A stretch of DNA of 64,000 nt. Origin: CAVPDE01 sp963702565 (lineage in GTDB: Bacteria; Desulfobacterota; DSM-4660; Desulfatiglandales; HGW-15). The stretch lies in the NCBI GenBank assembly GCA_963702565.1, contig CAVPDE010000022.1, forward strand, positions 1 to 64,000, read 5' to 3'. Below the pieces are notes generated by a model. That model was not told the origin of the DNA and searched no databases. It was given only the letters and a program-made list of their open reading frames with translations. How positions within the stretch are numbered: the stretch's first letter is position 1; the number at the start of each line of letters is the position of its first letter. Both the position numbers and the translations under genes were made by a program. This document shows, piece after piece, positions 7,965 to 16,548 of this stretch.

Positions 7965-8940
7965 AACTCTGATGCCCCTTTACTCATCTTTATAGGAAGT
8001 TGCTCAGAGAAGAGTAATGTACTAGAGAGCAAAACTGTCATAAGTACGACCAAGTATTTCATGAAATCCTCGGGAGTCAATCCTATTCTAAGTTGAAGAT
8101 CTTGAAGTGGCCCCATGCCTCTGATTTTACACCTTCATGCATCAGAAGTCTTGTCGGAGTGCGGAAGAGAAACGGACTGGCAATAGAGGACTTTGCTGAA
8201 CCGGGGCCTCCAGATGCCGTGAACTACCCCCCCATGCATTGGGCAAATCCACATTCATGGAAAAACAGCCGTTTACGAACTCATGTCAAAACATCCTGTC
8301 CCTCATATAACTCTAACTTGACATTTGTCTGGAAGATACAGCATTTTGTATGTGCTACTGAGATAATCAAATAACCGCTCTTGGGTTTTTTGCTGACCCG
8401 ATGAGGGGACCAGAAAGCCCGATCTTGGAGCAGATGCCCCGGAGGTGGGCATGGACAAGAAGGTCGATTACAATGAAGGCTTTCAGTTCTGATGTCAAAA
8501 AACGGACTTCATGAACCGTACCAGTTTAGCTCTTTGAAATAAGAACAGAAAAAGGCCACGGAAGTCTCTCTAAAAACAGAACAACGAAGACGCCACACCT
8601 CAATAGCAAGCTCTAGGCCGTGGGTGAGGCGGGCGGAGGGCTACCGCGGAACTCGCCACGTAATGCCCAGCTGGCAGGTGCCGGTGAAACCCTGGTCGCC
8701 TCTGGCGCCGCCGAAGGCGGGTAAACCTCGCCGCCCGCCTTCGCTGCCCCTTATCTGCAGAGTCTTTCCCGCACACTCTTCGTTTTCTGTTTTTAGAGAG
8801 ACTTCCATGGCCTGAGCCATCCCTTTCAAAGAGCTAAACTGTTACCATGAACCTTGTATTGAACTTTAAACAAGATGCCATGTCCCAAGATAACCTGTTC
8901 ATTCATCATAATGAGCGATGTTCCAAATCAAGGAGGAAAT
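7965..8940. other. 976-nt gene-free stretch before the molybdenum hydroxylase genes
   Basis: I see no credible gene here. A 93-codon frame at 8093-8374 starts with TTG, lacks a ribosome site and has no recognisable content. A 32-codon tail ending at about 8493 reads like the C-terminus of a lost protein but has a stop directly upstream. The main structure is a long inverted repeat at 8522-8843. The last 15 nt before 8941 hold the AGGAGG ribosome site of the next gene. Confidence 0.5.
8522..8843. repeat. 322-bp element bounded by roughly 60-bp imperfect inverted repeats
   Basis: The left arm (8522-8589) begins CAGTTTAGCTCTTTGAAA and includes GGAAGTCTCTCTAAAAACAG. The right arm (8780-8843) is its reverse complement, with a short divergent patch inside. 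The interior of about 190 bp is GC-rich, unlike the AT-rich flanks, and has its own smaller repeat (GGCGGGCGG and CCGCCCGCC). No transposase is encoded. It may be a non-autonomous mobile element or a structured RNA. The family is unknown to me. Confidence 0.6.
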
Positions 8941-9405
8941 ATGTTTACATTGAAAGTGAACGGTATGAAGAGACAGGTCGATGTGGGCCCGGGGACTCCT
9001 TTGTTGTGGGTCCTACGGGACAACCTAGGGTTTACAAGTGTGAAATACACCTGCGGTATCGGCGAATGCGGAATGTGCACGGTTCTAATTAACGGTGAAG
9101 CCCAGCGTTCCTGTGTTGTCAAAGTGGAAGACGTCCGGGGAGGTGACATCACGACCATCGAGGGCCTGCCCGACAATCATCCGGTAAAGGTTGCCTGGAT
9201 CGAAAAACAGGTGCCCCAGTGCGGATACTGCCAGCCCGGCATCATGCTTCAGACGGTTCATTTTCTTTCACGGAAGCCGAATCCGACCGAGGAACAGATC
9301 AACGAAGAGATGGATAACGTCATCTGCCGGTGCGGATCACATCCGAGGATTAAACAGGCCATCCGGCTGGCTGCCGAAATGACAGCCAAACAAGGAGGGA
9401 AATGA
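8941..9405 (+). CDS. [2Fe-2S] subunit of a xanthine dehydrogenase-family molybdenum hydroxylase (IorA-like)
   Basis: The 154-residue protein has two [2Fe-2S] domains. The plant-ferredoxin-type motif is YTCGIGECGMC followed by a fourth cysteine, and the helical C-terminal domain has QCGYCQPG and CRCG. It transfers electrons from the molybdenum site to an external acceptor. The start at 8941 follows AGGAGGAAAT; an in-frame upstream extension has no ribosome site. Its stop overlaps the start of the large subunit by 4 nt. With no FAD subunit nearby, the arrangement matches isoquinoline 1-oxidoreductase and periplasmic aldehyde oxidases, which pass electrons to cytochromes or quinones. Confidence 0.93.
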   Translation: MFTLKVNGMKRQVDVGPGTPLLWVLRDNLGFTSVKYTCGIGECGMCTVLINGEAQRSCVVKVEDVRGGDITTIEGLPDNHPVKVAWIEKQVPQCGYCQPGIMLQTVHFLSRKPNPTEEQINEEMDNVICRCGSHPRIKQAIRLAAEMTAKQGGK

Positions 9406-11549
9406 TGAATACCGATATGACGAGAAGATCCTTCTTAAAGAAAAGCAGCCTGGTGATTGCCGCAACCGCTTTTTCAAGTCCCTTGAACCTGTTTAATGCC
9501 TCTCTGGTAAAGGCCGCCTCGAAACTCCCGTTTAAACCCCATGCTTTTCTGGAGATTGCAGCTGATGATGCGATCACTGTCTGGGTCGGTCAGACAAATC
9601 TCGGCCAGGGAGCCCATACGGGTATTCCTATGATTATCGCGGATGAACTGGATGCTGCCTGGGAAAAGATACAGGTGAAAATGGCCCTTGCGGCAGAGCC
9701 GTTTAAAAGCCCTGTATGGCACGCACAAGCGACCGGAGGCAGCAGCAGTATCCGCCATCGCTGGGATTTGCTCCGCAAGGTCGGTGCCGCGGCCCGGCAG
9801 ATGCTGGTTGAAACAGCAGCCGAACAGTGGGGGCTTCCTGCTGAAAAATGCGTCACCAGAGACAGCAAAGTCATTCATCCGGACGGACGGAGCCTCACCT
9901 ACGGGCAACTGGCAGAAGCCGCGGGAAAACGGACGGTTCCCCAAACTCCCCGTCTGAAGGATCCGAAAGATTATCGGATTATCGGGACCCAAAGAAAGCG
10001 GCTGGATATCCCGGATAGAGTGGCGGGCAAGACCGTTTTCGGCTTTGATTTCACCGTACCCGGTATGTGCATCGCTGTTGTGGCGCGTCCGCCCCGTTAC
10101 GGAGCATCGCTTGAATCCTATGATGCGGAAGCGGCCACGGCAGTCAAAGGAGTGATCAAAGTGGTCCCTCTTGAAAACAGGATTGCGGTATGCGCGGAAA
10201 CGACGTACACCGCCATGCTGGGCAGAAATGCGCTCAAGATAAGGTGGTCCAAAGGTTCCCATCCGAACCTGAATAGTGACACCCTGGATGCCTTGTTTAA
10301 AGAGCATCTTGAGAAAGCGGGGGCAGTGGCCAAAACCAGCGGTGATGTGAAAAAGGCATTGGCAGAAGCCGCCCAGACAATAGAGCAATCCTACAAACTG
10401 CCCTACATTTCTCACGCCCAGGCGGAACCGATCAACTGCACCGCTCATGTGGAAAAAAATCGATGCCGGGTGTGGATTCCGACCCAGGGACAGACCGTCA
10501 CCCAGCTTACGGCATCCAAAATAAGCGGTCTGCCCATTGAAAAGGTGGAAGTCATGACCCTGCCTGCGGGCGGCGGTTTCGGACTGCGCGGAGAACAGGA
10601 TCCGGTTGAAGATTCGGTATTGCTTTCCAAAACCCTTAATCGGCCGGTCAAAGTAATATGGAGCCGTGAAGACGATTTTGCCAATGACCGTTTCCGTCCG
10701 GCAAGTCAGTGCAGCATAAAGGCCGGATTGGATAAGGATGGCCGGCTGGCAGCCTGGTCTCATAAAGTTGCCGCGCCATCCGTCATGTCCAGGCTGATGC
10801 CTGAATATGTGAAGGACGGCATTGATCCGGATGCTGTTTCGGGCATCACGGATATGCCTTATTCTCTCCCGAACCTGCTTGTGAACTATGTGATGGTGAA
10901 TTCCCCAGTAACCGTGGGATTTTGGCGGTCGGTGGGATACTCCGTCAATGCTTTTGCCGTGGAATCCTTCATGGATGAACTGGCCTATTCAGCGGGAAAG
11001 GATCCGGTTCAGTTCCGTCTGGATCACATGGAAAAAGACTCCAGACCCTATAAGATTCTGTCACTTCTGGCCGAAAAAGGCGGATGGAACAGTCCTGTTC
11101 CCAAAGGCAGGGCAAGAGGCGTTGCCATAACGTCATGTTTTGAATCATTTGCCGCGCATATCGCGGAGGTGTCTGTCGGAGAAAAAGGGAAAATTACGGT
11201 TCACAAGATGATCTGCGCCATAGATTGCGGCACCGCCGTGTATCCAGATGCGATCCGAGCCCAGGCTGAAGCCGGTGTCATCATGGGACTGAGCGCGGCT
11301 TTTCATGAAAAGGTCAGTTTTGAAAACGGCGGTGTGAAGACGAGCAACTATGACAGCTACCCTGTTCTGAGCATGTCTCAAGTGCCTGAAATAGAAGTGC
11401 ATATCGCCAAGAATACCCTTAATGCCGGGGGCGTTGGTGAGCCTGTTTTACCATCGGTGGCCCCCGCTGTGGCCAATGCTTTATTTAAGGCCACGGGGGT
11501 GAGGCTGAGAGAGCTGCCCTTCAAGAGAGAATTGTTGATCAAGGGTTAA
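9402..11549 (+). CDS. Molybdopterin-binding subunit of a xanthine dehydrogenase-family hydroxylase (IorB-like), Tat-exported
   Basis: This 715-residue subunit binds the molybdenum cofactor and hydroxylates an N-heterocycle or aldehyde. It opens with a Tat signal (MTRRSFLKKSSLVIAATAF). It contains the glycine-rich cofactor loops GGGFGLRGEQD and VGFWRSVGYS, and ends with GGVGEPVLPSVAPAV, whose glutamate is the expected catalytic base. The size and domain order match the IorB type, in which two copies of the aldehyde-oxidase module are joined. It overlaps the [2Fe-2S] subunit by ATGA, so the two are co-translated, and the small subunit is probably exported by hitchhiking. No XdhC-type maturation gene is visible nearby. 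The substrate is not predictable. Confidence 0.93.
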   Translation: MMNTDMTRRSFLKKSSLVIAATAFSSPLNLFNASLVKAASKLPFKPHAFLEIAADDAITVWVGQTNLGQGAHTGIPMIIADELDAAWEKIQVKMALAAEPFKSPVWHAQATGGSSSIRHRWDLLRKVGAAARQMLVETAAEQWGLPAEKCVTRDSKVIHPDGRSLTYGQLAEAAGKRTVPQTPRLKDPKDYRIIGTQRKRLDIPDRVAGKTVFGFDFTVPGMCIAVVARPPRYGASLESYDAEAATAVKGVIKVVPLENRIAVCAETTYTAMLGRNALKIRWSKGSHPNLNSDTLDALFKEHLEKAGAVAKTSGDVKKALAEAAQTIEQSYKLPYISHAQAEPINCTAHVEKNRCRVWIPTQGQTVTQLTASKISGLPIEKVEVMTLPAGGGFGLRGEQDPVEDSVLLSKTLNRPVKVIWSREDDFANDRFRPASQCSIKAGLDKDGRLAAWSHKVAAPSVMSRLMPEYVKDGIDPDAVSGITDMPYSLPNLLVNYVMVNSPVTVGFWRSVGYSVNAFAVESFMDELAYSAGKDPVQFRLDHMEKDSRPYKILSLLAEKGGWNSPVPKGRARGVAITSCFESFAAHIAEVSVGEKGKITVHKMICAIDCGTAVYPDAIRAQAEAGVIMGLSAAFHEKVSFENGGVKTSNYDSYPVLSMSQVPEIEVHIAKNTLNAGGVGEPVLPSVAPAVANALFKATGVRLRELPFKRELLIKG

Positions 11550-11720
11550 GGGAAAGACCGCAAGATTTGTACCCATTGCAATATGCAGTTGAAATGGGAT
11601 CCATGGTCTAGACCTGATCTCTTAGGTTACAGGTAACGAAGAACAAAAAGCGCTTTTATCAGGAAGCCACACCTTCATAAGTTGTCTGGGCAGAAAGAGC
11701 CAAGGAGCATTGTATCGGTA

Positions 11721-12389
11721 ATGAATTCTTATCGCTCAATAGCATGGAGAGGTTTGATATTAATGTTGCTCGCAATCTTCAATTCAGGTTGTTCGGTATT
11801 TGGGATCCGTACGTATGAGACGACCAAATACGAATTGATTTTCGATGAGGCGAACAAAGAGATCAGATACTATGATTCTTACATCGTCGCAAAAACAACG
11901 GTGAAAGGGGAGTTCAAAGAGGCCCAGGGAGCTGCTTTCCGGATTCTGGCTGGTTACATTTTTGGCGATAATGAAAAAAAGCAAAAGATTGCCATGACCG
12001 CTCCAGTTGTGCAGGAGCCGACCGCGGGGAGTGAAAAGATCCCAATGACCGCCCCGGTCATCCAACGGCCAAGTGAGGAAGGATGGGTGATGAGCTTCAT
12101 GATGCCTTCCGTTTACAAAGTGGAGGATCTCCCAACTCCAAAAGACAAGAGGATCCGCTTTGAGACAGTACCTGCAAGACATGTCGCAGTCATTCGTTAC
12201 ACCTGGATCGGGAATGAGAGTCGCAATGAGAGGAAAGCCAACGAGCTTCAAAAGTGGATCGCTGGTCTGAAAGGATATGAGCCTATCTCACCTCCAATGT
12301 ATGCCGGATATGATCCACCATGGACTTTGCCGTTCTTGCGGCGTAACGAAATGATGATAGAGGTCAAAAAGAAACAGGAGCGACCCTAG
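11721..12389 (+). CDS. SOUL-family heme-binding lipoprotein
   Basis: The 222-residue protein has an N-terminal hydrophobic segment ending in FNSGCSVFG, a plausible lipobox with C as the first mature residue. A SOUL domain follows. Family hallmarks are the paired IAMTAPV and IPMTAPV segments, then WVMSFMMPS and the LPTPKD region. SOUL proteins bind heme or other tetrapyrroles, but their bacterial role is poorly known. The ATG at 11721 is used; AAGGAG lies about 14 nt upstream. Neighbours are redox enzymes, but spacing gives no operon evidence. Confidence 0.85.
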   Translation: MNSYRSIAWRGLILMLLAIFNSGCSVFGIRTYETTKYELIFDEANKEIRYYDSYIVAKTTVKGEFKEAQGAAFRILAGYIFGDNEKKQKIAMTAPVVQEPTAGSEKIPMTAPVIQRPSEEGWVMSFMMPSVYKVEDLPTPKDKRIRFETVPARHVAVIRYTWIGNESRNERKANELQKWIAGLKGYEPISPPMYAGYDPPWTLPFLRRNEMMIEVKKKQERP

Positions 12390-12396
12390 CCAACAA

Positions 12397-12466
12397 CAGG
12401 GTAAATCAGGCGGCGAGGAGCGCGGTGGCCAGACAAATAAGGTTTGTGGCGCCGCTGGTTACCCTG
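12397..12466. repeat. Imperfect hairpin after the SOUL gene
   Basis: CAGGGTAA followed by GGCGGCG at 12397-12415 pairs with CGCCGC followed by TTACCCTG at 12450-12466. The stem is interrupted by one small internal loop and encloses about 34 nt. It starts 8 nt after the stop codon at 12389. It lacks a T-tract, so it is either a weak terminator or a small palindromic repeat. Confidence 0.4.
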
Positions 12467-12551
12467 TGCGTTCTGACTTGAGTCGGTAAGCACGCGCCCC
12501 AATCGGCGCCTTCCAGTTTCACTTACGGTATCGTTCATGCTTGGAAGTCCT

Positions 12552-12755
12552 CTAATCTCCCACGTCGAACAGCTCCGTGTAGCCGAACAGTTGAGTTTCG
12601 CCCTCTCCTTTTCTATAATACGCCAAGAGTAGCTTGGACCGACGCATCAATGGCCTTATCCAGTCCCAATCATAAATCCAGCGGTTCAGTTCAAATCGGT
12701 TTCCCGATCGGAAACGCGCAAGGAGAACTCGCATTGGCTCTTTAGGCTCAAACAA
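12552..12755 (-). CDS. Short uncertain reading frame, 67 codons
   Basis: This frame sits alone in a 520-nt gap. It begins with TTG without a convincing ribosome site; an internal ATG follows seven codons later. The product is basic and aromatic (ELNRWIYDWDWIRPL) with no domain I recognise. It might be a remnant of a larger gene. I list it only because nothing else explains the stretch. Confidence 0.2.
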   Translation of the reverse strand: MFEPKEPMRVLLARFRSGNRFELNRWIYDWDWIRPLMRRSKLLLAYYRKGEGETQLFGYTELFDVGD

Positions 12756-12910
12756 GAAAGCTGGAGGTCAAAGAATGGTCAAACCAGGGATTTTCTCGTC
12801 CTGGCGCGGCTTCATCAGGACAGCCGCGGCAGCCGCGCTTGGCCTTGCGGCCTGGCCCCTGCACCCGACGGGTTTTCATCCCTGAGGGAAAGCATCGCGG
12901 AGATTGTGAA

Positions 12911-13942
12911 ATGGGCTATGGAAAGACCGGAAAAATGATTTTCGCATGGCTGGCGTCATTGCTTGCCTGTTGCCTGATGCTGGCCTGCAATCCTGAGAAA
13001 GCCCGCTCCCGCGACAAGCCTGCTGAGTCCTGCACTCGTGAGATGTCGATTGTCGTGAACGGTCTTGAGCGGACATACCTCGTTCATGTTCCTGCCGCCT
13101 ACAAGCCGCGGATCCCCTCGCCTCTGGTCATCATGCTTCATGGGGGTGGAGGCACGGCCAAGGCCGCAGCCTGGGAGACAGAGTGGACGGCGAAGGCCGA
13201 AAAGGAGGGATTCATTGTCGTCTTCCCCAATGCACTGGCGCGCGATCCAACAAAGGCGAGCAGCTTTGCGGGCAACCCTCAGCTCTGGAATGACGGCTCC
13301 GATCGGTTTTATCCCGGCCAGAACGCTGCGGATGATGTCGGTTTCATCGCCGCCATGCTCGACGATCTCTCCGGCCGCTTCGCGGTGGACAAGGGGCGGA
13401 TTTTCGTAACCGGTTTTTCCAACGGCGCCTCCATGAGCTTCCGTGTGGGAGCGGAATTGTCGGACCGGATCGCGGCCATTGCGCCTGTGGCCGGCGCGTT
13501 GTGGTTTGACCCCCCCACGTTCAAGCATCCGGTCTCCATGTGCTACATCACGGGCACGGCCGATCCATTGAATCTCATCGAGGGGGGCGTGCCGAAGCTG
13601 GCAACCGGAGCGAGCGACAGCGTGCGGGCCAAACCAAAGCCGCCTGTGAGGGACTCCGTCCTCAAGTGGGCCAAGGCCCTTGGGTGTCCGGCAGCGACGG
13701 CCAACGTGTCCGTGGCCAACGGCGTGCGCACAGAAACCTACTCTCCGTGCCGTCACTACGCTGAGGTTGTCTCTATTGAGGTCGAGGGACTGGGGCACAC
13801 CTGGCCTGGCGGGAGGAGCCTCTTGCCGGAGCGCATGGTGGGGAAGACATCGAACAAGTTGCGGGCGAACGATGTGATTTGGGCGTTTTTCCGAGAACAC
13901 GCACGTCCAGTCTATGATAAGAGCTATGGTAAAGGCCCTTGA
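12911..13942 (+). CDS. PHB-depolymerase/feruloyl-esterase-type lipoprotein (LpqC-like)
   Basis: The 343-residue protein has a lipoprotein signal ending in LMLACNPEK and an alpha/beta hydrolase domain of the polyhydroxybutyrate-depolymerase/esterase family. Visible features are the oxyanion-hole motif MLHGGGG, the nucleophile elbow GFSNGAS, the acidic residue in ITGTADPLN and the catalytic His in GLGHTWPGG. It probably hydrolyses polyester or aromatic ester bonds at the cell surface. The ATG at 12911 follows GGAG; a longer frame from 12839 has no ribosome site. The Old Yellow Enzyme gene begins 68 nt downstream, so the two may be co-transcribed. Confidence 0.88.
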   Translation: MGYGKTGKMIFAWLASLLACCLMLACNPEKARSRDKPAESCTREMSIVVNGLERTYLVHVPAAYKPRIPSPLVIMLHGGGGTAKAAAWETEWTAKAEKEGFIVVFPNALARDPTKASSFAGNPQLWNDGSDRFYPGQNAADDVGFIAAMLDDLSGRFAVDKGRIFVTGFSNGASMSFRVGAELSDRIAAIAPVAGALWFDPPTFKHPVSMCYITGTADPLNLIEGGVPKLATGASDSVRAKPKPPVRDSVLKWAKALGCPAATANVSVANGVRTETYSPCRHYAEVVSIEVEGLGHTWPGGRSLLPERMVGKTSNKLRANDVIWAFFREHARPVYDKSYGKGP

Positions 13943-14009
13943 TCGAAACGGGGCAGGCTCGGATGGCGAGGGAAAAGACCGAGCCCAAGCCTTTTGGAAG
14001 GAGAAGACC

Positions 14010-15095
14010 GTGACAAAATCATTGTTTGAGCCGTTCACGCTGGGAGATCTGAAGCTCAAGAACCGTATTGCCATGGCGCCCATGACCCGCGGTAGGGCTG
14101 GGGATACGAGGGTGGCCAACGAAATGATGGCTGAGTACTATGTTCAGCGCGCCTCGGCAGGGCTGATCATCACGGAAGCGACCGTGGTCTCTCCTCAGGG
14201 CAACGGCTGGGTCGGGTCCCCCGGGATCTACACGCAGGAGATGGTTGAGGGCTGGCGCAAGGTCACCAATCGCCTCAAGCCGACGGGCACGCCGATCTTT
14301 CTGCAGCTTTGGCATTGCGGAAGGGCCTCGCACAGCGACTTCCACGGCGGCGAGCCGCCCGTGTCCGCTTCAGCGGTCAAGCTCAATGGAGACAAGATCC
14401 GAACGCCCTTTGGAAAGAAAGACTATGAAACCCCCCGGCCTCTCACCGTCGAGGAGATCAGGGCGACGGTCAGGGACTATCTGGGGGCTGCGGAGTGTGC
14501 GCGGCAGGCCGGCTTCTCGGGCATCGAGGTGCACAGCGCCAACGGCTACCTGTTGAACCAGTTTCTCGATACCAAGACCAATCTGCGCAGCGACGAATAT
14601 GGCGGCAGCCTGGAAAACAAGTACCGTTTTTTGGGGGAAGTGCTTGCCGCAGTGCTGGGGGTCTGGCCGAGTCACCGGGTGGGGGTGCGGCTGAGCCCCA
14701 ACGGCGTGTTCAACGACATGGGAAGCCCGGATTTCCGCGAAACCTATCTCTATACCATCCAGCAGTTGAGCGCGCTCGGTCTCGGCTATGTGCACATCAT
14801 GGATGGTCTCGCCTTCGGCTTTCACAGGCAGGGGGAGCCGATGACGCTCGCCGAATTCAGAGCGCACTATAAGGGTGTGATCATCGGCAACTGCGGCTAC
14901 ACACGCGAAGATGCGGAGCAGCGCATTGCCGCGGGCGATGCCGACATGGCCGCCTTCGGCCGGCCGTTCATCACCAACCCGGACCTGCCGGAGCGCCTGA
15001 AGAACGGCTGGACCCTCAATCCCTTTGACGACATGGCTTTCTGGTATACGCCCGGGCCTGAAGGATACACCGACTACAAGCCCTATTCGGCTTGA
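14010..15095 (+). CDS. Old Yellow Enzyme family NADH:flavin oxidoreductase (NemA-like)
   Basis: The 361-residue protein is a TIM-barrel FMN enzyme that reduces activated C=C bonds such as enones and nitro-olefins with NAD(P)H. It starts with GTG at 14010 behind GGAAGGAG. The N-terminal LFEPFTLGDLKLKNRIAMAP and the substrate-binding His and Asn in EVHSANGYLLNQFL are diagnostic. The phosphate-binding end contains GNCGYT and AAFGRPFITNPDLPERL. Classical OYE members have a Thr near residue 26, and APMTR supplies it. It follows the esterase gene and may act with it on plant-derived or xenobiotic substrates, but that is a guess from position. Confidence 0.92.
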   Translation: MTKSLFEPFTLGDLKLKNRIAMAPMTRGRAGDTRVANEMMAEYYVQRASAGLIITEATVVSPQGNGWVGSPGIYTQEMVEGWRKVTNRLKPTGTPIFLQLWHCGRASHSDFHGGEPPVSASAVKLNGDKIRTPFGKKDYETPRPLTVEEIRATVRDYLGAAECARQAGFSGIEVHSANGYLLNQFLDTKTNLRSDEYGGSLENKYRFLGEVLAAVLGVWPSHRVGVRLSPNGVFNDMGSPDFRETYLYTIQQLSALGLGYVHIMDGLAFGFHRQGEPMTLAEFRAHYKGVIIGNCGYTREDAEQRIAAGDADMAAFGRPFITNPDLPERLKNGWTLNPFDDMAFWYTPGPEGYTDYKPYSA

Positions 15096-15239
15096 AGCGT
15101 CGGAGACGATGCCAAGGGGGAATGGGGATACCAAGTGATAAGGAGATGGAGGTGCGGCACTCTCCTCTGCATTGGGTGTTTGCCTGTGCATATCATCGGA
15201 AAACAGGACGTGAGCGGGCAGGGAAACAGGAGAGTGAGG

Positions 15240-16211
15240 ATGGTCCTGGTTTCTATCCTGATATCCGTGGTGGTCTATTTCGGGATTGCCGCCGTGTTGA
15301 TTGTCAGCGGCAAACATGACCAACCGGATCAACATGAAGACGGCCTGGATTTCAAGGAACTCTTTCTAGATTACAGCGGGCTGCCTGAATTAAAGCAATT
15401 CCGAGCCAGGGATGGGGCGGCTCTATCCTACAGGGACTACCCATGCGTTTCAGAAAAGATTCTGATCCTCTTGCACGGCTCAGGCTACCACAGCAAGTAC
15501 CTGCTCCCTTTGGCCAGGTTTATCAGCGCTGAAGGTCTCGCTCATGTCTACACCCCGGATCTGAGAGGGCAGGGGCAAGAACCATTGCGCAGAGGCGATG
15601 TGGACTATATCGGACAGCTTGAGGATGATCTTGCCGATCTCATTGCCGTAGCCCGGCGGGATCATCCTGATGCCATGGTGATTGTCGGAGGGCACTCCTC
15701 CGGCGGTGGTCTGGCTGTGCGTTTCGCAGGAAGCCGGTACGGAAAGGAGGCGGATGCCTATCTACTGCTTTCGCCTTTTTTGAAATACAATGCCCCTACC
15801 ATGCGGCCCCATTCAGGAGGATGGGCGCAGCCCTATACGAGGCGCATAGTGGGTTTGGTGATGCTGAACAATGTGGGGATTCGCTGGTTCAATCACCTGA
15901 CCGTAATCCGTTTCAATATGCCCGAACAAGCCCGCGATGGGTCAGAAACCCTGTCTTACTCCTTTCGGCTCAACTCGGCGTACGCGCCGCAGAATTACGA
16001 GAAAGATCTGAAGTCAATCAGGCAGCCGCTCCTGGTCGTCGTTGGCACTGCAGATGAGGCCTTTGAAGCAAGCCAATTCAAGCCCGTCATTTCCCGGTAT
16101 ACAACCGGTCAAGTGGTATTGTTGGACGGCGTAACACACATGGGTGTTGTTGTGGGCGAGGAAATCCACTCACCGATAAAGAAGTGGCTGGAAGATCTGA
16201 AGAGACTCTGA
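15240..16211 (+). CDS. Membrane-anchored alpha/beta hydrolase (monoglyceride lipase-like)
   Basis: The 323-residue protein starts at the ATG at 15240 behind AGGAG. One N-terminal transmembrane helix (VLVSILISVVVYFGIAAVLI) precedes an alpha/beta hydrolase fold. The oxyanion motif LLHGSGYHS, nucleophile elbow GGHSSGGG, acid in VGTADEAF and histidine in GVTHMG form a complete catalytic set. Similarity in pattern is to lysophospholipase or monoglyceride lipase enzymes. An upstream frame extension to 15135 lacks a ribosome site. No substrate is evident. It is a single gene, convergent with the orphan parA operon. Confidence 0.85.
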   Translation: MVLVSILISVVVYFGIAAVLIVSGKHDQPDQHEDGLDFKELFLDYSGLPELKQFRARDGAALSYRDYPCVSEKILILLHGSGYHSKYLLPLARFISAEGLAHVYTPDLRGQGQEPLRRGDVDYIGQLEDDLADLIAVARRDHPDAMVIVGGHSSGGGLAVRFAGSRYGKEADAYLLLSPFLKYNAPTMRPHSGGWAQPYTRRIVGLVMLNNVGIRWFNHLTVIRFNMPEQARDGSETLSYSFRLNSAYAPQNYEKDLKSIRQPLLVVVGTADEAFEASQFKPVISRYTTGQVVLLDGVTHMGVVVGEEIHSPIKKWLEDLKRL

Positions 16212-16358
16212 TGCTCAGATCTGGCAAGGAAAGCTGAAGCGGAAGGGAAAACGCGTCTGGGGACCCTTCCCAAAGCTTCGACCCGGAGTTCTCGCCCAGC
16301 CGTATCCAAGCAGGGACAATGCCTTCTCAGCAATACGCCGGGCAAGGAAGCCTAGCTT

Positions 16359-16535
16359 TCAGATCCAGATCCTGAGCCATCGGTTCATCAACAAGCCGCC
16401 GGCTAGACCTACGATGACGGCAAGCACAATGGTGACCGGGTGACTCTTACGAACCGGCTGAACCGGCGCTGGAGCAGGCTCTTTTCTTGCCAAGGGATCC
16501 TTGGCCGCGTCTATCAATGCTCTTTTCTTTGCCAT
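16359..16535 (-). CDS. Small single-pass membrane protein downstream of the orphan ParA
   Basis: This 58-residue protein starts MAKKRALIDAAKDPL at an ATG preceded by AGGAGG. It has a basic N-terminus, a Pro/Ala-rich linker and one C-terminal transmembrane helix (VTIVLAVIVGLAGGLLM). It begins 14 nt after the stop of the ParA-like gene, so the two form an operon. I recognise no family. A cytoplasmic tail with one membrane anchor next to a lone ParA could recruit the ATPase to the membrane, which is inference from context only. Confidence 0.7.
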   Translation of the reverse strand: MAKKRALIDAAKDPLARKEPAPAPVQPVRKSHPVTIVLAVIVGLAGGLLMNRWLRIWI

Positions 16536-16548
16536 AACGCCTCCTGGA

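Noticed and set aside
8093..8374. 93-codon frame in the gap before the molybdenum hydroxylase genes
   Set aside because: TTG start, no ribosome site, and an unlikely amino acid composition.
8397..8493. A 32-codon protein tail (ending VDYNEGFQF)
   Set aside because: A stop lies immediately upstream and nothing before it continues the frame, so it is at best a remnant.
9474..10763. 429-codon frame antisense to the molybdenum hydroxylase large subunit
   Set aside because: It lies fully inside a well-identified gene; the translation is low in typical folds and rich in odd residues, as expected of a shadow.
12956..14119. 387-codon minus-strand frame over the esterase and the start of the Old Yellow Enzyme gene
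   Set aside because: Two genuine genes with catalytic motifs on the plus strand explain the region.
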